Made by a program: the position numbers and the translations under genes. 64,000 nt of DNA, from contig CM043969.1 in NCBI GenBank assembly GCA_014529385.2, positions 68,582,676 to 68,646,675 of the forward strand. The letters are read 5' to 3'. This document shows, piece after piece, positions 47,327 to 58,230 of the stretch. Source of the stretch: Adiantum capillus-veneris. Taxonomy: Eukaryota > Streptophyta > Polypodiopsida > Polypodiales > Pteridaceae. Within the stretch, counting starts at the first letter, position 1, and the number at the start of each line of letters is the position of its first letter. Below the pieces are notes generated by a model. The model worked only from the letters and a program-made list of their open reading frames with translations, did not search any database and was not told the DNA's origin.

Positions 47327-47340
47327 AAGGAGGGGGGGAG
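47327..47340 (+). promoter_or_regulatory. Polypurine tract of element G
   Basis: AAGGAGGGGGGGAG directly before the 3' LTR start TGTTAGAAG. Confidence 0.92.
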
Positions 47341-47501
47341 TGTTAGAAGTTGGACACACCCCACGGCATCTAACTATTTGGAAGATTATTCTTTTTGTAA
47401 TTATTCATTCATTGAGGAAAACCTGACTTTTCACCTTGTAATTATTGGGACTTACAGAGGTTTCCAGATTGTATCCTAGTTTTGATAGTTAGATTGAGTA
47501 G

Positions 47502-47728
47502 TGTTACCATATACATGTGGTAGTGATGTGTGTGAACACACTAGGACCGCCGGGGCATTTTTTCCCTCTTTAGGAGGTTTTTTCCCCCGTGCATTGTATA
47601 TACGCCCATCACTCTAGGGCTATCTATCTTTCCATTGCACACTAAGTAACACACTCTCTATTGTGTGCCTTGAGCTTCCTTCGTCTTCTCCAAGCTGTGT
47701 GTGTTTCTCTGCAACCCTAATTCCAACA
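47502..47728 (+). repeat. 5' LTR of intact copia
   Basis: 227 bp, TGTTACC...CCAACA, with a TATA-like TGTATATACG near 47596. Confidence 0.97.
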
Positions 47729-47730
47729 AT

Positions 47731-47742
47731 TGGTATCAGAGC
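47731..47742 (+). promoter_or_regulatory. tRNA-iMet primer binding site
   Basis: TGGTATCAGAGC two bases after the 5' LTR. Confidence 0.97.
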
Positions 47743-48090
47743 AGGTCACGTCCTCCCGGGCTTAGTCGCCAGCTGCTCCAGCACACGCCTGCTCACTTTC
47801 TCCGATTTCAGTGAGCTTTGGCAAGCGTTCGCAGGTCGAAAAATATTTTGGGCGAGCTCGAAGAGCTCGGTCTGCTCAGAATTTTGATTTGGGCTCATTT
47901 CGGCCTCCGTTTCCACTACGGGCAGTACTGCACAGGTTATTTCGTCATTTTGTGCAGATTTTCTGTCAGTGCCGTTTTCTGCATAACAGGTGCCTTATAG
48001 TCTTCTACGGTTTGTGCTATATAGCACAAGTTGTTCCCGCTCCATTTCTCCTATTTTTGGGCAGTTTTCACATCAGGTGCAGCATTTACC

Positions 48091-51000
48091 ATGGCTGACA
48101 ACAACAACACAGATGTGTTCAAGATGTTTGCTGCTGAGGACAGGTTGGATGGGGACAACTACCCTATGTGGGCTTATATGATGCAACACGTTCTTGTGTC
48201 AAAAGGTGTCTGGAACATTGTGCAGGGCATTGCTGTACGTCCTGGTTCTGAAGATGTAGGCGATATTGAGGATGTTGCAGGTCTTGCTGCAAGGATTGCA
48301 GCTGTTAGAGTTGTTTTGCCTACAGCAGAACAAGCTCGTTGGGATGTTAAGGATGCGCAGGCTCATGCATTGATTGCGTTGTCTGTGAAGCGCACCATTA
48401 TTCCTCACATCCGTTCAGCAAAATCTGCAAAACAGGCTTGGGATATTCTAGCAGGTCTTTATGCAAGCTGCAATGAGGCTAAAATTGCTTTGCTGCATAA
48501 AGAGCTAGAGTCGAAGATTATGCATGAGGAAGATGATATGGACACTTTCCTTGCTAGTGTCAAGGATATCAATGAGCAACTCATTTCTGCATGTGAAGTC
48601 ATTTTTGACAGTTCCCTTGTGCAGACTGTTCTTGATGCCTTACCAGATTCCTACCAGACTTTTGCTAGTACTTGGAGACTGATGACCCAAGGAAATCCTG
48701 AAGTTGTCAAGTTTGATGCATTATGCACATTGCTGTTGCAAGAGTCACTTTCTAGAAAAAACAGGACTAGGCAGCGTGCAGTTGAACAGGCTTTTATTGC
48801 TTCTCAAAGAAAGGGTGGTAACAGTAATGCAGCCACTTCTTATGGTTCTGCTGCGAGTGGCAAAAATTCTGTTCCTAATGCTTCTGCTGGCAGCACTTCG
48901 TCTGGCAATTCTGGTGATAAGGGAAAAAAGAAGATGCGTTGCCATTATTGTAAAGCCAATGATCACTTGATCAAGTCGTGTCCTAAGTTGAAGGCCAAAG
49001 AGGCTAAGAAGAAAGAGGGTGGTTCCACTGCAAATGCTGGTTCCACTACAAATGCAGCCATTGTTGAGTCTTCTGTGAAAGGAGATTGTGATGCCGATGT
49101 TGATGCAGAATGGGCTTTTAGCGCAGAGTGCACTTACAATCCTGCTGTCCGTGATGCATGCTTGTCAGTTGCTGCAGATTCACATGTGTGGTATTTCGAC
49201 AGTGGTGCTACAAAGCACATTACCTCACATCGTGAATTGTTTACCTCTCTCGAGTCTGTCCCTCATGGGAATTCAGTCACTTGTGCCAACAACGCCTCTT
49301 ATCCAGTTCAGGGAGTTGGAAAGATTGTGCTCACTGCTGCTAATGGCAGTTCCTTCACACTTGTTGATGCACTTTATGTACCTGGGATCAAGAAAAATCT
49401 ATTGTCTGTATCCGCACTTGCTAGACTTGGACTTGTAGTCAAATTTGTGGATGACAGATGTACAGTTCATGATCTCAGTTTTGGTGATGAAATTGTTGCA
49501 TCTGGGCTTTTGTGCCGTGGGCTGTATAAGCTCACTTTGTATGACAAGTGTGGACAAAATTTTGCAAATGCTGTTGCAGATTCAAGGGCTATTTTAGATG
49601 CAAAACTTTGGCATGCACGTTTTGGTCATCTGAATTTTGCCAGTTTGCTGCGTTTGCAGAAATCTGATATGGTTGCTTCTTTGCCGCCTCTTGAAGCACC
49701 TATCAAACATGTTTGTGAAGGCTGTATTCTGGGTAAAATGCAGCGTTCTAAGTTTCCAAAGGATGGTTCAGTTAGGGCCACATGCAGGTTGCAGCTTGTG
49801 CATAGTGATGTTTGTGGGCCCATGCAAACTCCGTCCTTGGGCAATTACCTGTACTTCGTGACTTTCATTGATGATTACTCCAGGCATGCATGGGTATTTC
49901 CGCTTAAAGCAAAGTCCGAAGTTTTTATGTGCTTCAAACAATTTTTGGCTATGGCTGAAAATGTCTCAAAATGTACTATGGGCACCCTCCGTTCCGATCG
50001 AGGGGGGGAGTATATGTCTCATGAATTTAATGCATTTCTGGCTAGTCGTGGGATAAAACACCAATGTACAGTGCCTTATACACCTCAGCAAAATGGTGTT
50101 GCTGAGAGGAAAAACAGGTCACTAACGGAAATGGCACGATGTATGGTCAAAAGTCAAGCTTTGCCGCATTCTTTTTGGCTTGAGGCTATCATGTGTGCCA
50201 CTTATGTACTTAACAGGTGTCCTACGAAAGCTTTGCAGTCTATTACTCCATATGAAGCATGGCATGATAGAAAACCTTCTATTGAGCACATGCGTGTTTT
50301 TGGCTGTTTGGCATATGCTTTGGTGCCACAAGTGCAGCGCAGAAAATTGGATGATAAGGCTGTCAAATGTATTTTTGTTGGTTATAGTGCTGAAAGCAAA
50401 GGTTACAGGTTGTATCATCCGCAAACAAAACGTATTCTGGTTTCACGGGATGTAGTGTTTGTGGAAGATTCTGTTCAACCCTTGCTGTCATGTACTAGAG
50501 ACAGTAATGTAAGCTCACAGGACATTTATGACACTTTGTTGCCTCTTTTCAGTGGTGGAAATACGAATGTAAGTTCCAATGAGGCAAATGTACAGCCTAT
50601 GGGGGTTTCTGAAAATGTTTTAGAACAGCCTATTACTGATGCAGATGTACATGATGTACTTGATGAGGAAAGGGCTGAAAATGAGCAAGCTAGAGGTATG
50701 CCAAAATGGCTGGTGCATACATTGCGTGACAGTAAATTGGATGCACCTTTATCTAGTCGTACTCGTTCAGGCTCTCGCCATTCAGGCTCTCGCCATGCAT
50801 CTTATGCATCAGATTGTTATGCTTTGGCTGTGTCTAGTTTACATGATGTTGAGGAGCCTCTGTCTTTTGATGAAGCACAGAATTCAGAAAATTGGATTGC
50901 TGCCATGAAATCAGAATATGATGCACTTATAGAGAATGACACATGGACTTTATGTGATTTGCCTCCTGGAAAAAAGGCCATTGGTACGAAGTGGGTTTAC

Positions 51001-52392
51001 AAGTTGAAACGCAAGCCGGATGGTGAGATCGATCGCCATAAGGCTCGACTTGTTGCAAAGGGTTATGCACAACAAAAAGGCATAGATTATGAAGAGACTT
51101 TTGCTCCCACTTGTCGTATGACTACTGTGCGTTTTCTATGTGCATTGGCAGCTCATTTTGGTTGGGATGTACATCAATCAGACATTGTTACTGCTTTCTT
51201 GAATGGTGACATATTTGAGGAAGTTTATGTAACGCAGCCTCGCGGTTTTGTCATAAAAGGACAAGAGGACAAAGTGTGCAAATGTAAGAAGGCTTTGTAT
51301 GGGTTGAAGCAATCTCCTCGTGCTTGGTATGAGAAAGCTGACACTCATTTGGTTAAACAAGGCTTTCGTAACAGTCCAACAGAAAGCACATTGTATGTAA
51401 AGCGTGAGGATGATGTATTTCTCATTGTGGTTCTTTATGTTGATGATTTGCTGATCACTGGACCAAATGAGAGACATATTGCTGAATTTAAGGCTGATTT
51501 GAATGCTACTTTCAAGATGAAAGATTTGGGGCTGTTGCATCATTACTTGGGTATACAGTTTAAGCAGTGTGATGGTGGTATTTCCTTGTGTCAGAAAAGT
51601 TACATAGAGACATTGCTATGTAAGTTTGGACTTGAGGATTGCAAACCTATTGCCACTCCCATGGAAACAGGTTTGAAGTTGAGTCTACATGATGCTGGCG
51701 ATCCTGCTGATGTCACTCTTTACCAAACTGCTGTTGGCTGCCTCATTTATGTATGCAACACGAGGCCAGATATTCAGTTTGCAGTCTCGCAGGTCAGCAG
51801 ATTTATGCATAGCCCAGGGTCTAAGCATTGGCAGGCTGTCAAGAGGATTTTCCGCTACCTTAGTGGCACTTTACATCTTGGCTTGTTTTATCCCAAGGGG
51901 GGATCATTGCCGCCAGACTTACATGCTTTTTCGGACTCAGATTGGGCTGGTTGTTTTGACATGCGAGTGTCCACAAGTGGTTTTTGTTTCATGCTTGGCA
52001 GTTCATGTATATCATGGTTGAGCAAGAAGCAACCTATTGTGGCCACTTCGAGTTGTGAGGCTGAGTACAGGGCAGTCTTCACAGCTACGGTTGAGTGTGT
52101 ATGGCTCAGACGCCTTATGGATGACTTGGGTGTTGGACAGGACACTGCCAACACTATCTACACTGACAGTCAGAGCGCATTGGCAGTTGCGAGGAACCCA
52201 GTTTTTCATGCTCGCACAAAGCACATTGAGGTGCATTACCACTATGTCAGGGAGAGGCTCTCAGCAGGAGAGATCAGCTTGGCTTATGTGCCAACACAGG
52301 ACAACCTTGCAGATCTTTTCACAAAGGCATTGTCTCGTGAGAAGCTTGAAGCTTTCCGCAAAGCTTTGGGCTTACTCCCCTTTGTGGACTGA
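48091..52392 (+). CDS. Copia Gag-Pol polyprotein, intact
   Basis: 1433 codons from ATG 48091 (MADNNNTDVF); an upstream in-frame ATG at 48031 is less likely because related Gag proteins start near MA-. Domains: Gag (about 1-260), zinc knuckle CHYCKANDHLIKSC at 284-297, protease DSGATKHIT at 370, integrase zinc site H508, C542, C545, integrase core D573, D636, E672 (35 residues between the last two), RT with FLNGD and catalytic YVDD at 1116-1119, RNase H with D1282, E1325, D1359. All catalytic residues are present. Gag and Pol are in one frame, as in many plant copia elements, so relative Gag output must be set by other means. Confidence 0.96.
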   Translation: MADNNNTDVFKMFAAEDRLDGDNYPMWAYMMQHVLVSKGVWNIVQGIAVRPGSEDVGDIEDVAGLAARIAAVRVVLPTAEQARWDVKDAQAHALIALSVKRTIIPHIRSAKSAKQAWDILAGLYASCNEAKIALLHKELESKIMHEEDDMDTFLASVKDINEQLISACEVIFDSSLVQTVLDALPDSYQTFASTWRLMTQGNPEVVKFDALCTLLLQESLSRKNRTRQRAVEQAFIASQRKGGNSNAATSYGSAASGKNSVPNASAGSTSSGNSGDKGKKKMRCHYCKANDHLIKSCPKLKAKEAKKKEGGSTANAGSTTNAAIVESSVKGDCDADVDAEWAFSAECTYNPAVRDACLSVAADSHVWYFDSGATKHITSHRELFTSLESVPHGNSVTCANNASYPVQGVGKIVLTAANGSSFTLVDALYVPGIKKNLLSVSALARLGLVVKFVDDRCTVHDLSFGDEIVASGLLCRGLYKLTLYDKCGQNFANAVADSRAILDAKLWHARFGHLNFASLLRLQKSDMVASLPPLEAPIKHVCEGCILGKMQRSKFPKDGSVRATCRLQLVHSDVCGPMQTPSLGNYLYFVTFIDDYSRHAWVFPLKAKSEVFMCFKQFLAMAENVSKCTMGTLRSDRGGEYMSHEFNAFLASRGIKHQCTVPYTPQQNGVAERKNRSLTEMARCMVKSQALPHSFWLEAIMCATYVLNRCPTKALQSITPYEAWHDRKPSIEHMRVFGCLAYALVPQVQRRKLDDKAVKCIFVGYSAESKGYRLYHPQTKRILVSRDVVFVEDSVQPLLSCTRDSNVSSQDIYDTLLPLFSGGNTNVSSNEANVQPMGVSENVLEQPITDADVHDVLDEERAENEQARGMPKWLVHTLRDSKLDAPLSSRTRSGSRHSGSRHASYASDCYALAVSSLHDVEEPLSFDEAQNSENWIAAMKSEYDALIENDTWTLCDLPPGKKAIGTKWVYKLKRKPDGEIDRHKARLVAKGYAQQKGIDYEETFAPTCRMTTVRFLCALAAHFGWDVHQSDIVTAFLNGDIFEEVYVTQPRGFVIKGQEDKVCKCKKALYGLKQSPRAWYEKADTHLVKQGFRNSPTESTLYVKREDDVFLIVVLYVDDLLITGPNERHIAEFKADLNATFKMKDLGLLHHYLGIQFKQCDGGISLCQKSYIETLLCKFGLEDCKPIATPMETGLKLSLHDAGDPADVTLYQTAVGCLIYVCNTRPDIQFAVSQVSRFMHSPGSKHWQAVKRIFRYLSGTLHLGLFYPKGGSLPPDLHAFSDSDWAGCFDMRVSTSGFCFMLGSSCISWLSKKQPIVATSSCEAEYRAVFTATVECVWLRRLMDDLGVGQDTANTIYTDSQSALAVARNPVFHARTKHIEVHYHYVRERLSAGEISLAYVPTQDNLADLFTKALSREKLEAFRKALGLLPFVD

Positions 52393-52455
52393 TCCTGTCC
52401 TCAGGGCATGGCACTTCCCTTTACTCATGTGCCAGCTCTCGTTCACCGCATCACT

Positions 52456-52467
52456 CCAGGGGGGATT
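52456..52467 (+). promoter_or_regulatory. Polypurine tract of intact copia
   Basis: CCAGGGGGGATT directly before the 3' LTR. Confidence 0.93.
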
Positions 52468-52694
52468 TGTTACCATATACATGTGGTAGTGATGTGTGTG
52501 AACACACTAGGACCGCCGGGGCATTTTTTCCCTCTTTAGGAGGTTTTTTCCCCCGTGCATTGTATATACGCCCATCACTCTAGGGCTATCTATCTTTCCA
52601 TTGCACACTAAGTAACACACTCTCTATTGTGTGCCTTGAGCTTCCTTCGTCTTCTCCAAGCTGTGTGTGTTTCTCTGCAACCCTAATTCCAACA
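52468..52694 (+). repeat. 3' LTR of intact copia
   Basis: 227 bp, identical to 47502-47728. Confidence 0.97.
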
Positions 52695-53475
52695 AGTAGA
52701 TGGTTGATTTTGGAACTTTAGGGTTTGAGAAATTGTAAGGTATATATACCACTTTTTGACCTTAATGAAAAAACCTTTTGTCATTTTAAAACAAGTTTTT
52801 AAGGTCTATGAGTGAGCGTATTGTGTACGAGAGAGAGAGAGTGTGAGCTTCATCTTGACGCTACGTGTGCTCCGGTGGGCATAATCGAGTGCGAAGAAGT
52901 GCGGCGTGTTGCCCCCGACGAGAGCTACGTGCCGATACCTACATTGCACGCGTACGGTCCGGTTTTGCGAGCTCCTTCTACGAGATTCATCGGGTGTTTG
53001 GGTGAGCATACGTTGTCCGATTTTGCATTGCAGCATATCCACGCGTTCACATTGAGTAGAACTACATATTAGGCACTTTAGATTTTGGAAACGAAGACCT
53101 GCAGATTTCGGCCAGACATCCTACGTGTTTCTGCACCAGGTGTTTTGGGTCGTGATTTTTGTTCATAGACCTTAGGGAGAGCAATCTATTGGTATTAGTA
53201 GGGTCTCCTTCAAGTTCTATGGTGTTTCGAGATTGTTTGATGGGTGTTCGGCTCTAGAAAGCGTTGTAGGAAGTTTCCTCTTATGCACTCTTGAAGGCTG
53301 TGACTTAGACAATTGGTAGAGACCTCTGTAGGAATTAGTTAGGAGTCGGTCGATGTAGGTTGACACCTTCTGCTTGCTTCCACGTGCCTGCGGGTTGAGC
53401 TTCGTCCTTAGCTGACATTACATGCTAGGTGAGTTCTCGCTGTGCTGACGTCCGTCGCAGCGTATTTGTCCAACA

Positions 53476-55015
53476 ACAATGCTCACACATTGGAAAGTCC
53501 GTGTAATCTAACACAGGTAAGTAGCCAAAACGCTGAAGTGTTTTCATTCCCTTTTGGCTAATATGCCCTAGCCGGCTATGCCACAACTCAGGAGATGGCA
53601 GCTCGGCAACATAGATAGAGTGTTCGTCGACACTCGAAACAAACAAAGAGTACATGGATCCGTTTTTATTACCTTTCATCATGATAAGGTTGTTCTTGCG
53701 GATCATCCAAGAACGATTACCAAAAACTGTAGTGTAGCCAAGATCATCCAATTGACCTATAGAAAGCAAGCTTTTTGTAAGCTTGGGCACATGTCTGACA
53801 TTCTGTAGCAAAAAAGTAGTGCCATTATGCACTAAAGTTTCACATCACCAATGCCAATAATGTCAAGCTCATAGGAATCACCAAGGTTGACTATTCCATG
53901 CATGGATGCATAAGAGGAAAACCACTCTCTATGCGGTGTGACATGAAAACTTGCACCAGAATCAAGGATCCAATTCTATGCATAACCCTCATCCTGTGTA
54001 ACCAAAGCATCTGGAGTGAGATCTAGAGTGAAAATGAGAACATCTGAGGCATCTGCTGTCACCTCGGCATGAATCTCTTTGGGCATAATGAGCATCACTG
54101 GAGGAGGAGCATCCTCTACTGCAGTGGTAGGAATGGGAGACTCAACAATATTGAGCTCCTCAATCTTTACTGTACTTTTTCCTTTGCCAGAATTATCCTT
54201 TTGCATATTTTTTTTTATCTCTTAGGAAACTACGACAATCCGTTTTGTAATGACCCTTCTTGTGGCAATAGTAACACTCGACATTTCTGGCATTGCGGTC
54301 TCTACTTTGGTTCCTGTGTCTGCTAGGACTACGAGGATTTCACTCTCTACTTTTGCTTTTGTATTTGTTCCTGTCACGGCCTCTTGGCTTTGTTGAACTG
54401 CCAGCCATATATGCATCTCCATGACTAGCATTATCGAGAGCTTTACGACGAATCTCTTCAGTGAGCAACGCATCTGTGACAACATTGAACTCTAACTTGC
54501 CATTCGGAGCTGAATTGCTAATGGGCCTGTGCAAAAGATATCCCATGAACTGGGTAGAGAGCATAACAAGAAGATAAACTTGAGTTCATCGTCACACTCC
54601 TTAAAGCCCTGAGATGTCAGCTGACTGAAAAAGGAGTTGACCTCATTTGACCGGAAACTGTGCTACCTTCTTTCATGTTGAGCATCATAAGCTTTTTCAT
54701 GAGAAAAACTTTGTTGGATGCACTTTTGCTCTCCCATGCTGAACATAAGCTATCCCAAAGTTCCTTGGTTGTTTTCTTCCCTATGATAGTGAATAAGACT
54801 GACTCGGCTAGATGTAGACGTATCGTAGCCATGGCTTTTGCATCCAAAAGCTCCCATTGAGCTTGTGTATAATCATCATCCTCTACGCGCTCTTTCAACG
54901 GTTCTGAGAGGACTTTGTTTATCAAAATATCTTTCATGCGCTCTTTCCACATGGTGAAGTTGCTGCCATCGAACTTCCGAATGAAATACTCCTCCTTTTC
55001 TGAAGAAGAAGCCAT
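53476..55015 (-). pseudogene. Tnt1-like copia, Gag and protease part (5' side of the split element)
   Basis: Minus-strand start at 55015 (MASSSEKEEYFIRKFDGSNF), Gag with WKERMKDILI and LWDSLCSAWESKS, zinc knuckle CYYCHKKGHYKTDC (about 54230-54275), protease WILDSGASFHVTPHREW (about 53910-53975), pre-integrase region LWHSRLGHISQKGMKTLQRF, and MCEHC at the zinc site where element G is inserted. Several frameshifts and at least one stop. Continues at 27768-28606. Confidence 0.9.
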
Positions 55016-56239
55016 CGCTGATAAGAGGGTTTGAGAGGTGCCAAACTATGGCGAGAAGCTGTAGAAATTTGGGCAGAGTAACCTTTGTATCGGGAGTAAA
55101 ATCTCAATCGAAATAGACTTAAAAGTGCCAACAATGGAAGTCACGACTCGCGAAAGTTAATGTGGCAGAGTCTCCTTTGTATGAGGAGTCAAAACTCAAC
55201 TCAAAATGCATATAAATGTGCCAACTGCACTAACTGGGCATCTGTTGCACAAAACCATTGCTATGTGAGTGCCAACTCGGCGTCAAAAGCATAAATAACC
55301 GTCCAGATACATATCCTATGGCGAGGGTACCGTAAAGGGGAACTCCAGCTACCTGTATCACCGAAAGTGTCTGAACATTTAAGCACACCCCAGCTCAAAG
55401 AAAACCTCACGCTATCGACCCTCCAAAGGCTAATGTAGACACAAATGGACTAGCCACAGTCTCAGAAAGGGCTCTTCCGGCTCGAGTCTCAGAAACGGCT
55501 GGGAAAAACTGCCAAAATAGCCAAAAATGGTTCCACACGTAGTACAGTGGGCAGTGTCCGCAACTCAATGTACATGAGTAAAACCGCGCTCAAATAGGCG
55601 CCAAGAACTGCTGCATTCAGTGAAAGTGATCCCTGCAGGGATATCTGCTCTCAAAAGAGCTCAGTAGCACTAGGTGTGCTCATAACATAATGCATCTGTC
55701 AATGCATGTGTCCGTAGAGAATCTGCTGTCGAAATGACTGCCAAATCGCCTGTGAAAGTGCTGTGTCTGGTAACCTAGAGAATCTATGAGTGAATGGGCT
55801 GAAAAACCCCCCTATAGCCTGTAACCTACGTGTCGGTGTCGCTATGTGCCGATTTCTGCCGCCGGGCAAAAATATGCTAGTCGAATAGCCGCCAAAGTTG
55901 TCGTATCCGTAAACTATGTTGTACAGGGTGATCGGTGCGCTCGATGCCGATGCCGGGTGTCACTCCTCTATGATAGAGGTACCTCACCCGCGCGTGTCTC
56001 AAGCACGGTCATCGATCGCGGGAACGAGCTCGTCTGGGAAAAACGCCCGGTGTCTGGGTCGGATGTTGGAGATCTGCCGCAATGAGCAATGTCGAGCCGG
56101 TGCGCATGAGCGGTGTCGATGTCAATGTCGCCTTCCACCGCCGGGCGGAAGTGGCTAGCAAAGTAGCCGTAAAACGCCAATGCTTGCGAGCGAGCACAAG
56201 CAACCGAGTCCGACAAGTTGAGAGCAATCTTCACAGATC
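55016..56239. other. Copia leader/LTR remnant region, unassigned
   Basis: This lies upstream of the Tnt1-like Gag start on the minus strand, where its 5' LTR should be, but no tRNA-iMet primer site was found. It has imperfect direct repeats: GGCAGAGT(A/C)...CCTTTGTAT at 55074 and 55163 (about 90 bp apart), and CTGCCGCCGGGC (55856) against CACCGCCGGGC (56137). Confidence 0.4.
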
Positions 56240-57879
56240 CCGAGCCTAGATACAAGGCTCGTCTAGTTGCCAAGGGTTTCAAGCAGCAAAAAGGTGTGGA
56301 TTTTGATGAGATTTTCTCTCCAGTAGTCAAGATGACTACACTTCGCACCGTGCTTGGATTGGTTGCTATCCAGGACATGGAACTTGTCCAAATGGATGTG
56401 AACACATCATTTCTTCACCGGGATCTAGATGAAGATGTCTACATGAAACAACCAGAGGGCTTCGTATGTGAAACCCAAAAATCAACGAGGACGTAATTGG
56501 TTTGTACACTTAAAAAGGCACTCTATGGCCTCAAGCAAGGTTCAAGGCAATGGTATCAAAAATTCGACAAATTCATGCAGTCTCAGGGTTACATAAGAAG
56601 TCCCGAGGATCACTGCTTATACACAAAAAGATTTAACGATGGTTCTTTAATCATCTTGATCTTGTATGTAGATGATATGCTTATTGTCATTGAGTACCCC
56701 AATGCAAGCATTAGGAAAATTTTGAACTCATTTTTGGGCCTTTTAAGAGTGCCACATCATCAAAGTTGTACAAAAGAAAGCAACCCGGTAGACCCCTCTA
56801 AATATTGCTTAGAACCCCATGATATGACCTATCATTGGAAAGTTCTTGAAAAATGGATTCTAAAGAGCCAAGGTCCCAAAAGTTTGGATGACTTCTATGA
56901 AAGTTATGCCATTTTTTTTCAATAAGCAAGGTTTTGTTACCGTTACGATAATCTAAAATCACCTTTTTCTAGATCTACATGAAGGCAATGTGCGGTACAT
57001 GCATGCTATATATCAATAGATAGCGTTTGAAGAGTAGATTCTAAACATCCAACCTCCGAAAAGTTTGGATCTTATTTGCAAAAAATTTACCGATCCCCAC
57101 TTTTTGAAAGCTATGCCACATCAACAATTCTTACAAGGCCCATTTTTGAGTCGAAACTTTTCCTAATGGCATACTCCAAACTTAGCAAGGAAGACTCTCC
57201 CAAGATAGTGGCTGAGAAAGAGGAAATGGAGAAAGTACCATATTCTTCAGCAATTGATGTACGCTATGGTAGCCACAAGACCAGACATTGCACATGTAGT
57301 GGGAGTGGTTAGTAGGTACATGGCAAACCTTGGCAAGAAGCATTGGGGAGCAGTGAAGAAAATCCTCAGATATTTGAAGGTACAGCTAGCAAGTGTTTAT
57401 GCTTCGAAAACAGTGATGCATCTATTGTAGGTTACACGAATGCGGATTATGCGGGTTGCATGGATCGTAGAAGATCCACATCTGGCTATGTGTTCATGTT
57501 TGTTGGAGCAGCTATCTCTTGGAGATCGTGTCTCCAAGATTTCACGTCTTCATCTACCATTGAGGCAGAATATGTTGATGAGTATGACGCCAGCAAGGAA
57601 GCCATATGGTTGGCTCGTCTAGTGGGAGATTTGGGCATTCACGAGGTTCCAGTACTACATTGTGATAGTCAGAGTGCCATTGCTTTGGCAAAGAATCCGG
57701 TGTTTCACTCAAAGTCGAAACACATAGAGGTCAGATACCATGTCATACGAGATGCATTGGCTGGCAAGCGTATCGAGCTTGTCAAGGTTCACACTGACGA
57801 CAACCCCGTAGATGCTCTCACAAAGAGCCTAGCCTCGGAGCGATTTACACATTGTATAGAACTTATGGGTGTAGGATGA
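56240..57879 (+). pseudogene. Copia RT and RNase H, interrupted (plus strand)
   Basis: Plus-strand frame: YKARLVAKGFKQQKGVDFDE, MTTLRTVLGLVAIQDMELVQ, a TAA (56494-56496), KKALYGLKQGSRQWY and catalytic LYVDDMLIVI near 56664. Unrelated sequence then replaces the RT thumb until about 57170, where KLSKEDSPK and KVPYSSAI resume. Two compensating frameshifts follow (about 57255 and 57375), then RNase H: DASIVGYTNADYAG, EAEY, HCDSQSAIALAKNP and SKHIEVRYH. It is Tnt1-like. Gag, protease and integrase are absent on this strand. It stands head-to-head with the minus-strand copia Gag at 53476-55015. Confidence 0.9.
56707..57170. mobile_element. Insertion inside copia RT, unknown type
   Basis: It replaces the expected RT sequence. 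Starts near GCATTAGGAAAATTTT, the same 16 bases found at 63323 where another copia fragment is broken. Its edges at the right end are not clear, and there is no recognised protein. Confidence 0.35.
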
Positions 57880-57949
57880 AGCCTCGGCAATGCTTCATCA
57901 ACTTTTTATAGACTAACTATACTAATGCCACTATTGGCCATCGTGACCT

Positions 57950-58230
57950 TCAAGTGGGAGGTTGTTGGGGTGTAGGCCAGGTGGCCATGGGAAACCGCCC
58001 CTGTTTATACATTCACCTAAATGAATATAGGGAGAGAAAGGGAGAGAGTTGACTACGCTCTCACTTTTCCTCTCCACTAACCCAAACTCCCTGCTCTGCA
58101 CTGTGCTTCATCCCCTTCCCCATTCTCTTCTCCCCCTCTCTTGCACACACTCCGTACACGCACTACACGTGCACAACATCTTGTTCTGGTGCACCTCACT
58201 AAAGGATTGTGTCCTCAAGCTCAACAGTTA
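57950..58230 (+). repeat. Polypurine tract and start of copia 3' LTR
   Basis: CAAGTGGGAGGT (57951-57962) precedes TGTTGGGGTGTAGG at 57963, the expected LTR start after the RNase H frame. The end of the LTR is uncertain; AAGCTCAACA near 58226 is a candidate. There is no second copy in the window to fix it. Confidence 0.6.

Larger units (their letters stand above)
47502..52694 (+). mobile_element. Young, apparently complete Ty1/copia element
   Basis: LTRs of 227 bp at 47502-47728 and 52468-52694 are identical by direct reading. Target duplication AGTAG (47497-47501, 52695-52699). tRNA-iMet primer site and polypurine tract present. A single uninterrupted gag-pol frame fills the inside. Identical LTRs imply very recent insertion. 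It may still be able to transpose. Confidence 0.97.
28607..53475 (+). mobile_element. Element G: giant Athila-like Ty3 retrotransposon
   Basis: Bounded by LTRs at 28607-29539 and 47341-53475 (the latter split by a copia) and by a 5-bp target duplication ACAAT. The internal region is about 17.8 kb, far longer than a usual Ty3 element. Order: LTR, tRNA-Asp primer site, leader with palindrome array, gag, protease, RT, RNase H, integrase with doubled zinc domain, a second protease-like ORF, a second palindrome array, a long extra ORF, polypurine tract, LTR. The LTRs differ by several percent by eye. The coding region has stops and frameshifts. It is nested in a Tnt1-like copia. Confidence 0.92.
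47341..53475 (+). repeat. 3' LTR of element G, split by a copia insertion
   Basis: LTR parts are 47341-47501 and 52700-53475 (937 bp together), matching the 933-bp 5' LTR. The copia plus its second AGTAG separate them. Differences from the 5' LTR are about one in 20-30 bases in the stretches I compared, so G is clearly older than the copia in it. It contains AGACATCCTACGTG at 53114-53127, a half palindrome. Confidence 0.92.

Noticed and set aside
47663..48098. Plus-strand frames upstream of the copia Gag start as extra genes
   Set aside because: They lie in the LTR and leader of the copia, and no protein family is recognisable.
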